Assembly (NCBI GenBank): GCA_007449985.2
Contig: VIIQ02000836.1
Span: 248,001-312,000 of the forward strand
Length of the DNA stretch: 64,000 bases
Source of the DNA: Desmodesmus armatus
Taxonomy: Eukaryota > Chlorophyta > Chlorophyceae > Sphaeropleales > Scenedesmaceae
Direction of reading: 5' to 3'
Part shown: positions 10,626 to 22,700 of the stretch, one piece after another
Layout of the letters: each line of letters starts with the position of its first letter
Numbering within the stretch: the stretch's first letter is position 1
Program-made: the position numbers and the translations under genes
The notes under the pieces: model-generated
Database searches by the model: none
What the model was told of the DNA's origin: nothing
Seen by the model: the letters and a program-made list of their open reading frames with translations, nothing else

Positions 10626-13246
10626 ATGCAGAGCTTCACAGCTAGTGGCTGGACGTTTGAATGGACAGGTTGCAGGGCCAAGGGCAAGATACACACGTTC
10701 AAGTGTGTAGACGTGACAGGCTGCTGGTTGGATCTGCACCAACGGCCCGAAAGCCCTAGGTGGTATCCTCGGAAGGGTGGAAAGTAAGGGCTTCACATGA
10801 GCTGCTGCTAGCTCTCTCAACTTTCCTGCCCTGAAATCTCTTTTACACACGATACGCTGTGTACCTTATGCAGGAACCAGAAGTGGGGTGTTGCTAAGGA
10901 GGGCTACCACACAGCAGGAGAGGCACTGAAGGCTTGGCAGGTAAGTGGCATGTCTGTTGCCACCCCCCCTTGCGGCCCCTGGGACCCTGACACCTGACTG
11001 AGAGCTTGAGAGCTTGATGTGGCTTTTCCCCTGCACCAACTTGGTTGAGCTGCGGTACTCTGAGCTGCCAGGTGTGTCTTCGCAGAGAGTCAAGCAGTCC
11101 CTACTGGAAGCCAAGCAATCCCTGCAGGAAGCCAAGCAACAGGAGCACAAGCCAGCCAGCACTTCATATGGTAAGTTTGGCCCTGGGTGTGCTGGACCAT
11201 TGTGCACCGCTGGCTGTGGCTGGCATGGTGTCACACCAGCAAAGCAATTGCAGGGAATTAGCCTGTGCAAGCGGCTTGCAAGCCATCGCAATGGCAGCAG
11301 CAGACCAGGTACCCCTGCTTGCATGCAGCAGTGTGACAGACAGTCAGCGCCTCTTCTCAGCGCATGCAGCACACAACTCAGTTTGTGTGCATATTCGTTT
11401 ACTTGCAGGTGCACAAGCGCCCCCAGCAGCAGGCCCCAGCACAGACGCAGCCTCACAGCACAGGAGCAGAGGCTTGAAGGTACGCAAGCAGTGGCTGCTC
11501 CGCAGTATTATCTTGCTCAGCACAGCCTGCTGCTGCTCAGCGATGATAAGCTTTCTGGGTTTGGCTTTGCAGCACTGTCTTGCTGCCTAGCACATGCTGC
11601 AGAGCACCCACTGAGTGTTGAGCCTGCCTGACACAACGGGCGTGCTCAGGATGCAGCAATGTTTGTTCCCAATGTATCTGCAGGAGCCAAAGCAAGAGGA
11701 GGGGCTCCAGATGCATGACAATGGCACTCACGGTGAGCGCTATCTCAGGGTGTGCTGGGCCAGTGGTGAGTCAGGCTTTGGACGTGCCGGGCCAGTGTTT
11801 ACTGGTGGCTGTGGCTGTGACTCCCAGGACCTGGGCCTGGCAACCCCGCCTGCATGGAATGAGAAACTCACGATTGGAGCACTCTAGACACTTTGTTCAG
11901 TGCACATTGCACATGACACATTGGCTCAGTACGATACATGTCCGGCCATGTCCTGTAGGTGCACCCCTCACAGGAGTCAACCAGCAACAGCAGCTCAGGA
12001 GCACCATTCTGCAGGTGGGAAGATGGTGGGAACACATCCTCTGCACACCCCATACTCAGCAGGCAACTCTGCTGTGGTGTTTTCTTTGTTGTGTTGGCCT
12101 GTACAGCTTGGTTGGTGTTTACAAATTGCATGGTGCTTTCCTGCATGACGCTTTTGGGTTGTTTTGTCCTGCAGGAGACAGGCAAGCGGCGGTACTATGA
12201 GGCAGCAGCAGAAACACCTGCAGGTGGGTCCTGCAGGCTTCAAGGTGGTGTTGGTCTGACCGGCAGTGGGACGTTTGCTTTCCTCAATGCCTGCCTGCCT
12301 GCCTGCTTGACTGAGCCACACTGCACGGTGCATGACCCTGCGCATGGTGTGTTGGTGGTTGGCACGCAGACATCCTGCAACAGCGTCCTGCCAAGCGCAA
12401 GCGCACCACCCAACCCACACTGGGCGCAACGCACCCACCCAACAACAGGTAGGTGCAAACCTGTGTGAGCTATGGCTGTCAGCTATGGCTGTCAGCCAGC
12501 CATCGTCCAACGCTGAATATTGCAGCTACAGGCTGCAATGCAAACGTCATCACTGCACAGAAAGCTCGCCAGGCCCTCTGTAATGCAAGCGTGCAGGCAG
12601 TCAGCACACCTTATGTGCTAGCACACCAGGCGACAAGCATATGTGCCGACTGTTAGGCGACAAACATGTGTACTGACCACCCGCAGGCTGCTATTGTCCC
12701 CTGGGGGTGGAACTGTCAACTGCTCAGCACAGCACACAGAGCACTGCACTGTCTCACTTATCGCTCTCCTTGCTTTTCTGCTTGTATGCCTGCTGCAGGA
12801 CTGATGACAGCCCTTTGCTTGGTGCGTCCATGCAGCCTGCTTCAACCACTGCTGGCAGGGCTGCAGGCCAAGCGGACGCAAGCACATCAACTGCAACAAT
12901 GACACCAGGGGTGCCCAGCTGGCAGCAGCAGTACCCAGGCCAGCAGTACCACCCCACCTTCAACCAGCCAGCCTACGGGTACCCAACCACATCGCACCTG
13001 CAGACACACCCTCTGGCCCAGCCAGCAGCAGACATGCCCTTCTTTGGCCAGCAGCAGCAGGTGGCGCCAGCCATGCAACCCATGACAGTGGTCATCCACA
13101 TGCCTGGACCAGCCGCTGCACCAAGCTTCCCAAGCGCCTACAATGCCTACTGCAGCTATGCTCCACCTGGCCCTTATGGTGCTCCACCTGGCCCTTATGG
13201 TGGCTACTACCAGATGCCACACGGTGATGTGTCCGGCTACCACTAG
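10626..13246 (+). CDS. Intact member of an unrecognised nuclear-looking family (copy B, 353 aa)
   Basis: Nine exons chain without a single phase conflict: 10626-10783, 10874-10940, 11086-11170, 11409-11479, 11684-11732, 11959-12014, 12175-12223, 12370-12448 and 12799-13246. Together they are 1,062 coding bases ending in TAG. Residues 1-53 form a Cys/Trp-containing block (MQSFTASGWTFEWTG; KIHTFKCVDVTGCWLDL; RWYPRKGG). Residues 54-75 read KWGVAKEGYHTAGEALKAWQ. A short helical repeat follows (RVKQSLLEAKQSLQEAKQQ), then Gln/Ser-rich linkers. Two basic clusters, GKRRYY and RPAKRKR, resemble nuclear localisation signals. The last exon is Gln/Pro/Tyr-rich with two PPGPYGAPPGPYGG units. The G-Y-x-T-x-x-E-A-x-x-A-W pattern faintly recalls the end of AP2-type DNA-binding domains. 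That comparison is inference only. Copies A, C and D share exons 1-2 or parts of them. A DNA- or RNA-binding regulator is plausible but unproven. Confidence 0.85.
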
Positions 13247-16200
13247 CTGGGTGCTGCCATCAGTGAGTGATGCACGGTGCTTCATAAACGGTGCCACCCC
13301 AGTACCAAGGCCCGTCACGTCTGCAGGCGTGCTGCCATCCAGCATGGCGGCAGCAGCAAAGCCAATCGCATGCTGACCTTCTGCACTCAGTGTGGAGCGT
13401 GAAACTCCACAGGCTATTTGGTGCCGTGTCATCAGTGCTTGCACGTCTTACGATGGCTACGGCTGTAGTGTGATGTGGCTGTGTGGACGTTCAGCACTGC
13501 CTTTGATAGCTTTGGCCGGTGTGGCTCCTCGCTGAGGATTGGCGATCTCAATATCCTGCAGCCGTCTTGGTGCAGCTGGTCATGCTGAGGCTGTGTGGAC
13601 CTCTAGCACTGCCTGCTGTTGTGCAATTGGTTGCATCCTGCCTGCAGCCTTGCTGTGTGTAGCTGCAGTGGTGATGCAGCTTGGGCAGCCATGCGGGTGT
13701 GCACCTGATCAAACCCTGCATGTGCTGGCAATATCAGTGTGCGCTGCAATCAATCCTCAGGGGCTTACTAGCACATGGCAGCCCCGGTGTTAGTAGTCTA
13801 GATCTGCTGCGAGTTAGTTCATAGTTCATGTTCTTTCGGCAGGGTGTACAGCAAGGTGTCAGCCTTGTGTTGGGCTCGAGGCAGCTTTTGTCAAGGGCTT
13901 TGCTTGTGCCCGTCAGACTTGTTCATGAGGTCGCATCGACATGTGCTGTGTGCAGTCTGTTGTGGGCAACTGTCAGTACGCTGTTCAGGGGGCATTCTAT
14001 TTTGTAAGCGAGAATATGAAACGTATTTAGAGAAAAATACGAAATTTGCAAAGAAATATGCACTTTCCAAAAGATCTGCAATATATTCTGGGTGCCAAAC
14101 ATGCCAGTATAAAGAATCACAAACTGAATCCAGCCGCGGAGGGACGCAACCAGCATGCAAAGGGGGCGGCCCGTGGCTGCTGTTGTGGTGCCTGACGGTG
14201 GGTAACCAGCCGCTGAGCGGTACGAGCGGGTGCCCGGGACAGTGCGGCATTGCCAAGCAGGTGTCAACCATTACTGCAAGCAGTGCAGTACCGGTGTGTT
14301 GTGTAAGATGTGCTGACCAAATAACAACACAATAACATACACACTCAGCAGGACGCTTAGCTCCCTGCTACTGTGCCATGGCTCACATGCTTGCCATGTG
14401 GCTGCTTGTTTGGCGGTGACAAGTGTGCTGATTTCCTGTTCCACGTTCGAAGCAGATATCACTCACCTCAACAGGCTAACTGCTGCCAGCCACCATGCAG
14501 TTCAAGCAAAACTGGTGTCTGTTGTTGCCAACGGCATTCGTGCATCTCCGCAGCATGATTTAGCACCGGGGCCCACTTGTCAATAGGCCAGGTTATGGGT
14601 GCCATATGGAACTTGGCAGGCATGGTGCTACGGTTGGGGCGGCAGCCACTTACACAGCGTCAATGGCAGGCTGGCAGCTGTGCAGGAGCAGTCAAACCAT
14701 GGCCAGCCATGGCATGGGCAAACCAGGGGCTGCTGCCCGGCAGCTGCCCTTAGGGAGTAGGGCTGCCGCCTACACACAGGCACCTTCATGAGGCGTGCAA
14801 ACATCTTGCACAACAAGCAACAAGGGAAGAGTTCAATTGAAACGTTGCACTCTTCAAGTTGTCAGGTACTGGAGGTACTTTGTGTGCCGTGCTGCCCAGC
14901 TGAGCTGGGTTGAGTGATGAGGTTGGCCACAGTTATTGCATGGCCCCTGACGACATCTAGGCCCAGCAGGTTGATGGGTGTGGCAGTTACTTATTGGGGC
15001 CAGCTGATGATATGAGGATGTTGCAGTCTAGTCCTTGCACGACACAACATTTGTGGCAGTAGGGTTGCTGCAGCATCCTGCATGCTTGGTACGGCAAGAG
15101 AGCATCCTTTGTCGACTTGACTCTGCTGCTACTGCCTTGGGCTTTGTGGTATCCACCCTTTTTTGGGGGACAGGGAATGCATGTAAATCTTGGGACAGGG
15201 AATGCATGTAAACCTTCTTTACCAAAGGTATCTCATAGGGCCTCCAATAGACCAGGCACCCAACATCTGGGACACACAGGAGGGGAGACTGCCTTGGTCC
15301 ACCAAGGCACATGTCAGCACAGCAAAACCTCCACACAAATGGCACCTGGACAGTTGCTGCTGCCAGTCTGGGGCCGCTCTGCCTGCTTTGCTAGTATACA
15401 GTGCACGGTGTTGCAGGGCCACCTGCCTGCGCTGCTGAATGCTTGGATCACCCTGACCCATCAGCAGCGAGTAGCTGAAAGCCTTCTGCAATGGCGCTGA
15501 TGTCATCCCAGTGGTAGCACAGGATACTGCTGTCAAGGCTCAGCCTCACTGCAAACAGCACATGTGCACACAACGCAGCAATGGGTCAACAACGGATTGA
15601 CCATTGGGTGTTGTAGAAGTTGTGGCCATTCAAATGGCAGTTGCAAATTCCAAAGGGCCAGAGCCTTCGCTTTGAGAAATCGGACAACAAGTAATTCAAG
15701 CAATGTTAGCCAGACATTCCACACCACGCGTTTTACTAAAAAGAAATGGCAATTTTGGCCGGGTTTGAGGTTGCTGCACTGATCTAATCTACGTTCCCTA
15801 ATTCCTGCAATTCTGCCTTCAGGCAGGGGGGGTGCCATAGTGAAAGTGGGAGCAAACTTGCTGCAAAGGTGCACAACTGGTGCAGATGCCCGTGCTGTGG
15901 AGTCAGCGGTGGGGCCTGTCGGACGCAGGGATGAACGTACAACAAAACAAATATTGATGCTGCGTGGCTAGACAGGCCGTTTGAGGCGTGGCGGGGGTCA
16001 GGCGGATGGTATAGGCGGTAAGCCGCTTGACATGCTACTGTGTCTCCCGAACTCGGTGCTGGGCGCCCTTTCCTCACACCAAACAACAACAAAACATGTC
16101 TTTTCAAGGCAACAGTCCGTATCTGGCCGTCTGCGCTGTGCCCGCCAAAATGATTCGATGACAGTGCCTTTTCCCGGTGCAGCTGTCAGGAGACCACCTT

Positions 16201-16388
16201 CGCCGAACATAGACGGTTTCAGTTCGATGAAGATATACCTCGATGGTCTCGTGGCAAGGCGCACGCGGCTGAGATGTCAGAGTGCTACTGCTGAGTACTG
16301 CTGGGGCAGCATGCTGAGGTGTAGGTGACACTGGAGGCATGCACTGTGGAAGGTTCCATGCGGAGATGTGTGTCAGCACGCGACACTA
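13247..16388. other. Mostly non-coding stretch after copy B
   Basis: The first 400 bases hold 3'-flank sequence partly shared, inverted, with the flank of copy A near 9180-9480. A TGTAA at 14003-14007 could be a distal poly(A) signal of copy B. A direct repeat of GGGACAGGGAATGCATGTAA occurs near 15170-15215. Open frames around 15.1-15.5 kb have no exon-like borders or recognisable protein. I see no gene here. Confidence 0.5.
13990..14125. other. AT-rich island with a small hairpin
   Basis: About 130 bases are clearly richer in A/T than the flanks. They include CGTATTT at 14022-14028 facing AAATACG at 14035-14041, a possible stem with a six-base loop. Origin unknown: candidates are an inserted organellar fragment, a mobile-element scrap or simply a 3' UTR. 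Confidence 0.4.
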
Positions 16389-17878
16389 GGTCAGGAGTCA
16401 GCAGCAGCAGCAGCAGCAGCACGAGCTGCTCTGCAGCATCATCAACACCGTCATGAGCAGGCTGAACACTGCTTCGCCCAAGCAGCTCGAAGCACCAGAG
16501 CAGGCATGCCTCCACTCCAATGCAGTGGCAGGGTCCTGCCAGCGGTCAGAGCCTGATGAGCGATGGATAGCTCAAAGCAGCAGGTGAGTGGCACAATGTT
16601 TGTACGGGGGAGCACTCCTGGAAAGGGTGGTCATACTTCTTGGCAAAGGGCACCCTGGCCCAAGCAGCAATCATGTCAAGCAGTGCAGTGCAGCATTTGC
16701 CAGCGTATATCATGCTCTGCTCGTGTCCATGTTTAGTTGCTTGCGGCCAGCATGCTTGCCGCCACTGAGCAAAACAACCCTTTGGCCAAACAGCAGGCCA
16801 AATGCGTGTGGTTCAGCATATTTGTGATGTAGACCGTACAGCTGCATGTAAGCTACCCAATGATGCTGCCAGGACAGCCCTCATAGTACTTGACTGTACA
16901 TCATGGTGCTGCTGCCATGCTGCCTCAGGAGTGGTGAAGGACAAGAGCAGGGCTGCTGTAACTGGTTGCCAAGCTGATTGCGCATTGTGGCAGGGCTGTT
17001 GCAAGGTGAGAGCGACATGATAGTTTCTGTTGGCGAGTACAGGGTGGCACCATTCTTGGGACTGCCTGACACCTTTTCTGATACAGTTGCAGCGCAGTAT
17101 CCAATCAGCAGCAGTTCAGTGGCAGGCTCTAGATAGTGATATTGCCTAGGACGTTCTAAACAGTCATCAACAGGGGTGGTGCAGCCAACAAGCGACCATG
17201 ACGGCATGGTGTGGTACTGCATGGCATGCGTTCTCACAGCATTGCTTGTTGCTGCTGTTGGTGCTGCAGGTCATGCAACACTTGGGCCATGACGTTGGCA
17301 CCGTCACGTGTGGGTGATGAAGGCTACAGAAGAACTCCCTCAAGGTGAGGCAGTGTCAGGATGTAGTGAAGGATGGTTGCGCTCATGCAACAGCAGCGGT
17401 GCAGTGCAGCCAAAACAGGGGTGCAGCTATATGTATGGCAGGAATGGGTTAAAGTCCCAAGGTCATAGGCATAATGCAAGTTTGGCAGTGAAAGCATGGG
17501 CGCTATATGCATCAGCATGAAACATTGGCAAAGAAGTGTGTCAGGAGCTATGCAGCTTGACGACATGCTCTCCACAGCAGCTGGCCTACATGTGCAGTGT
17601 GTCATGCGTGGCTTTTGTATGATCGAAATGCTGCATGTGAAGCCTTGCGCCCTCACATGATGGTGTTGCAACTATGTGTACTGCTGCAGGGTGGTGATAA
17701 GGTTGCTACCAGTGGTCTTCAAGAGGGCGCTGAGTGCTGCACGACAACCCTGAGAAGGAAGCCCCAGATGAACCCACCGTACAAGGCCAAAAGGAGACAA
17801 AGGAGGGAGGTTTTGACAGCTGCCGTGCTGGGGGGGGGGGGTGCGGCCTGCACAAGGCTGCATGTTTGCGGCTTGTGA
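16389..17878 (+). CDS. Possible unrecognised multi-exon gene, weak
   Basis: Two stretches look exon-like. 16389-16584 opens with a Gln run, then HELLCSIINTVMSRLNTASP, and ends in a good GTGAGT donor. About 17691-17878 follows a CTGCAG acceptor and reads LQEGAECCTTTLRRKPQ with a basic segment (YKAKRRQRRE) before a TGA stop. Candidate exons between them (near 16928 and 17270) do not join in phase, so the model is not coherent. The frame at the end runs through ten G residues (about 17829-17838). No family is recognised. This may be a decayed gene or chance. Confidence 0.22.
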
Positions 17879-18403
17879 CAGTCCGCACATGAATTTGGAC
17901 TAGTGTACTGCATCTGTTCTGCTTGGCTGATTGTAGAGGTGCATCTGTTCTGCTTGGCTGTGTTGCGTGCCTAGTGCTGGTAGTGTTCAAGAGAGAGTCT
18001 CCGCATTTTGGCTGGATACAACTTGTCTTGGCTGGCCTAGTGCGCACCCCTTCTTGGGTGCAAGCATGTATAATATGATCCCTGTGGGGATTGGACCTGG
18101 CATGGTGTGTGCAAGGTCAATGCCGTGGGGCACTGGCGTACATCACAAAATTGATTTTCGTGAAAAATGCAGCCAAGTCATTTTTCACTTGTTTTGGCAG
18201 GTTTTGCACCCTAAGCAGCAACACCATGTTGGCTGTTCTGGGGCGTGGCTTCATTATGTAACAATACATTGATCACCCAGACACCACACAAACTTCATTT
18301 TCAAGAAAATTGGACAAAACGAAAAATTTATTATTTTTGCAGCTGCTGCACATACCACTACGACCCCGCAGTAGTGCAGGCACGCGCAACTGTAGTTTCT
18401 CAC
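17879..18403. other. Stretch between the weak plus gene and the kinase tail
   Basis: A short direct repeat of TGCATCTGTTCTGCTTGGCT occurs at about 17909-17960. Two A/T-rich patches lie at about 18145-18205 and 18290-18345. The last exon of the minus-strand kinase gene should lie here. A candidate after an acceptor near 18350 would end SNFLENEVCVVSG, but its intron would be only about 50 bases, so I do not accept it. Confidence 0.4.
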
Positions 18404-19762
18404 CTGTGCTCTAGGTCGGCCATGCTGGAGCCCAACTCGACCATGGAGCAGCTGAAGTGCTCCTGGCGCACACCACGGTGGTCTGAAGAGTTCATGCCCC
18501 CTGCCAGGGCCCGCAGTGCCGCTGTGTCGGCGCCCGCCTGCATGAGCGCTGGTGGGCTGACCGCAGGCATGCAATCAGCTGCGCCGCTGGGGTGGTTGCC
18601 GGCGGCCGCAGCAGTGTCAGCAGTGCCAGCACCAGCACCCTGAATGGAGCTTGATGGGGTTGGCTGCTGAGCCAGACCTTGGCTTGTGGAGCACCTGCAT
18701 GCATTGCAACAAATATACCAAACACATGCCAAACATGCAACAAACTAGTCAGCCATTGAGTGACTGTTGAGATGCTGTGACACTGGTGAGTTCAAAGCAA
18801 GCGTTACGGTTTCCAGAGGTTTGGAAGCCTTCAGTTGACACAGGAACCGGTGCGGGAAACTTGTACTAGTGTCACAGAACCACACAGGTTGCAAGCCTGC
18901 AGACATTGCGGGCATGCGCAACTGTAGTTTCTCACCTGTCTAGGTCGGCCATGCTGGAGCCCAACTCGACCATGGAGCAGCTGAAGTGCTCCTGGCGCAC
19001 ACCACGGTGGTCTGAAGAGTTCATGCCCCCTGCCAGGGCCCGCAGTGCCGCTGTGTCGGCGCCCGCCTGCGTGAGCGCTGGTGGGTTGCCCGCAGGCATG
19101 CAATCAGCTGCGCCACTGGAGTGGTTGCCGGCAGCCTCAGCAGCGTCAGCAACAGCACCCTGAATGAAGCTTGATGGGGTTGGCTGCTGAGCCAGACCTT
19201 GGCCTGTGGGGCACCTGCACGCATTGCAACACATCAAGCACATGTGCCAAACGTACGACCAACATTTCAGCCTTGAAAGGACTGCTGAGGTGCTGTGACA
19301 GTTGTAAGAAGCAAGGGGTCGTGCAAGGGATCAAGATTAAAGTTTCCAGAGGTTTGAATTCGCAACCTTCAGTCGACAAGACCTGGTGCGCGGAAATCAA
19401 CTAGTATCACACAGAACTAGTGTCACACAGAACCACAGGTTGCAGCCTGCAGACATCGCCGGCACACGCAACTGTTGCTTCTCACCCGTGATCTAGGGCC
19501 GCCATGCTTGAGCTCGTGTGGGCCAGGAAGCAGCTGAGCTCGTGAGGCACACAGTGGTGGACTACACTGTGTTGTGCCCCGGCCAGGTCTCGCAGTGCCA
19601 TTGTGTTGACGCCCGCCTGCATGAGTGCCGGGGGGGTCCTTGATGGGCTGTGAAGCAGACCAGATGCTGGGCTGGCTGCCAGCAGGCATAGCAGTGTCAG
19701 CGCCAGCGTGGTGGATGCTTTCTGTTGTTGGCTGCTGTGGCACACTCTGACCTGCGCTGGAC
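18404..19762 (-). repeat. Triplicated symmetric exon in the kinase-gene tail
   Basis: Three successive copies of one exon with its flanks lie at 19486-19762, 18936-19214 and 18404-18694. Copies two and three are near-identical (GLAQQPTPSS, AGADTAALRALAGGMNSS, HFSCSMVELGSSMADL) and both are phase 2-2, so extra copies keep the frame. The first copy is 277 bases, not a multiple of three, and changes frame in its middle. Intron sequence next to the donors is also duplicated (GCAACTGTAGTTTCTCAC). Confidence 0.85.
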
Positions 19763-22700
19763 CTGCAGGCAGTGAAAAACACGCGTTCAGCCCATCATCT
19801 CACAGCCAGCTATGGCTCTGCTCACCAGCAGTTGGCCAACATCATGTCTGCCCCTGTAATTGTGACCATTCTTTGTGCAGCCCTGAATTTGCTCACCTGG
19901 TGGGTTGAAGCAGGTCTGTCTGCGGCGACTCCATGCATGCATGAGTGTACCTGGAGGGGCCCACAGCCACCCTGTGCTGGACGGTCACAGCCTCCATAAA
20001 CATCACAGCAGCATCACTGCTGTGGCCACACTGAGACTGGGGCCCCACTGATGCTGCTGCCGCTGCTTCAAAGTTGATGGGCGTGAGCGCTGCTGCACGC
20101 TCTGTGCTGCTGCCAGTGGTTGATGTGATAGCTGTGCTGGCAGGGCCTGGCCTGCACTCTGGCCTGCTGTGACCCCCTGGGGTGCTGACAGCAGCCTGCA
20201 GCACTTGACTGCTGACTGTTGCAGCAGGAGGACGTGGGCACACGCTCTTGGACACCTCTGGTGTGTTGTGCAGCACGCTGCGGCCAGTGATCCTGGGTTT
20301 AGGAGTATGGAGGCAGCACACGCGATTACTTTCAGGGCAGGGGGTATACCACGGCTGAAACAAGATGAGACACAAAGAAGACAGACAAGCTACACTCTCC
20401 TGCTGGCTTTTGTAGCAGCCAAGCGCTCTCAGGCGGCAATGAACGGACACCCCTCAAGCCTCATGGTGAATGAGCAACCACACTACACAGCACAGCGCAT
20501 TCACACCTCATGGAGCTTAGGCATGCAGATGAGGCAGGGCCAGCTGTCCTGTCAGCCTCGTCCTCAGCACCGATGCACTCCTGCAGGGCACTTGTCATTG
20601 ACCCCAGCACCAGTGTGGGTGGGAGTGACCCCAGCACCAGTGTGGGGGGCAGTGGCTCCAGTACCAGTGTAGGGGGCATTGTCTCCAGCACCAGTGTCGG
20701 AGGCAGCTCGGTGGCAGGCATGTGGCTGCAGGCGCCGGCAGCTGCTGCTCCTGTGTTGACGCTGTTGATGGAGGGGCTTGTTGACAGAGAGGAGGGCTCC
20801 TGCAGAAGATAGAACATACATAAGGTGAGACCTCTGCACTGGTTTACAGCAAACAAGGCCACCTTTCCACACCAGTTGCCAGAACAACACGAAGACAGAG
20901 AGCAAACGGGCACACCTGCTACTATCGTTGCAAGCATCACCAACCTACCTGAAGACCCTTGCTGGTGCTGGTGCTGGTGGCCGCCTTGGCACCGCTGTTG
21001 GTGCGCCTCAGCTTGTTGGCCGGCGGATCGTCACCCGGATGCTGCTGCATCATGCCCCGCTTACGCTGCCCTGCTGCTGTTGAGGCTGCTGGTGCGCTTG
21101 GGGCTGGGCTGTCTGTCGAGGCCGCTGATGTTGTTGGGGCTGCATGCGTGGGTGCCCCGCAACCAGTTGCCGCAGGGCTGTCACAGGCTGCAGCTGGGGT
21201 CATGGCGCCATCACACAGCCTGGAGTCATTACCTGGGACAGCTGCACTATGCTGCAGCAGTGCAGTGCTGGCCGGTGGGGCTGCTGTTGCTGTGGAAGGG
21301 CGAGGGCAGGCGCTGGTGGACTGCTCTGCTGAGCTGATGTGCTGGCTGTCGCCACTGCGCCCGTGATGATGCATCAGGCACAAGGAAAGTAAGGGCAAAG
21401 CACACAACTGTCAGAGTCAGCACACACACGGGTGTGATACATTGCACACATGCTAGCTACCCTTGTATCCCCTCTGCACAACACACAGTACCACATTGAG
21501 CCCTGATCACCTGCACATGCGTCGTGCAGATGGGGCTGACCACTCAGCAGCATTGTCTAGATGTTGATATCAGATGTTGATCATACTTTATGCAACAACA
21601 CATCGCCCTCACTTGATGGCATGCAGCAGGTCTGTTAGGGGAGAACCCATGCAACTGTTGGAGCATGTCAGGGGGTTTGAAGCTGCTCTGTCCTGGTTGC
21701 TTGTGGTGCCCCTGGGCGTCACAATAGCACCACTGATGTTGCCCGTGAGTGAGCCCTGCAGCACCAGGGAACGGTCGGTGCTGCTGTGCCAGCCGCACTG
21801 CACCTGGGGACCTGCTGCAGCTGCTTTGGCCGCCAGACGCAGAGCTTCTTCTTCAAAGTCCATGGTTTTTAGCAGCTGCTGATAGGTGCTGCTGGGAGTG
21901 CCACACTGTGACTGGGGCCCCATTGGTGCTGCTGCTGCTGCTGCTATGGCTTCAAAGTCTAAGGTGGGCGGCAGCTTGCCAAAGAGCATGAGTGCTGCTG
22001 CAACCCCTGGGCTGCTGCCAGTGGTTGGTGTGGCAGCTGCCGCAGCGGCGCTGCCAGTGCCCAGCAAGCTGCGGCCAGTGGACCTGTGTTGATGCGAAGG
22101 AAGCAAACATCAGTATCATCATGGCAAGGAATGTGCTAAATCGACACACATGAGAGACAAACCAGACCAGTGCTACCCTCTGCAAATGCTACCCTGCTGC
22201 TGGCTGGTTTCTGTAGCAGTCAGAGCAAGATGTTTTCTTTGGCAGGTGGCAGGGGACGGAAACCTCGCAAGCTAAGGTATGGGCTGATTGAGCAAATGAC
22301 AATACACAGCTCTTCCACACCTCAACGGACTCAGGCGTGCAGGTGAGGCAGGGCCAGCTGTCCTGCCAGCCTCGCCCTCAGCACTGATGCGCCCTTTCAG
22401 ACCATCTGTCGATCCCAGTATGCATCTGGGCGGCAGCTGGGTGGCAGGCATGTGGCTGCAGGCGCCGGTTGCTCCTCCTGTGCTGAAGGGCTTGGGCTGT
22501 GGGCTTGTAGACAGGTGGGAGGGCTTCTGCAGCAAACAATTCAAGTCATGCCAAATCAAGCTGTGGGCTTGTAGACAGGTGGGAGGGCTGCTGCAGCAAA
22601 CAATTCAAATCATGCCAAATCAATTCCAACACCTGGCGTGAGTGCTCTCCACTGGCACATCGCAAGCAGCATCACGGCTATTTCAAAGTGGTTGCCAAAT

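Noticed and set aside
15117..15500. Plus-strand frame of 127 codons near 15.1 kb
   Set aside because: Low-information sequence with a GGGACAGGGAATGCATGTAA repeat, no exon borders and no known protein.
15981..16328. Open frames on both strands around 16.0-16.3 kb
   Set aside because: Neither frame has splice borders, a recognisable domain or a neighbour to join, and they overlap antisense over the same bases.
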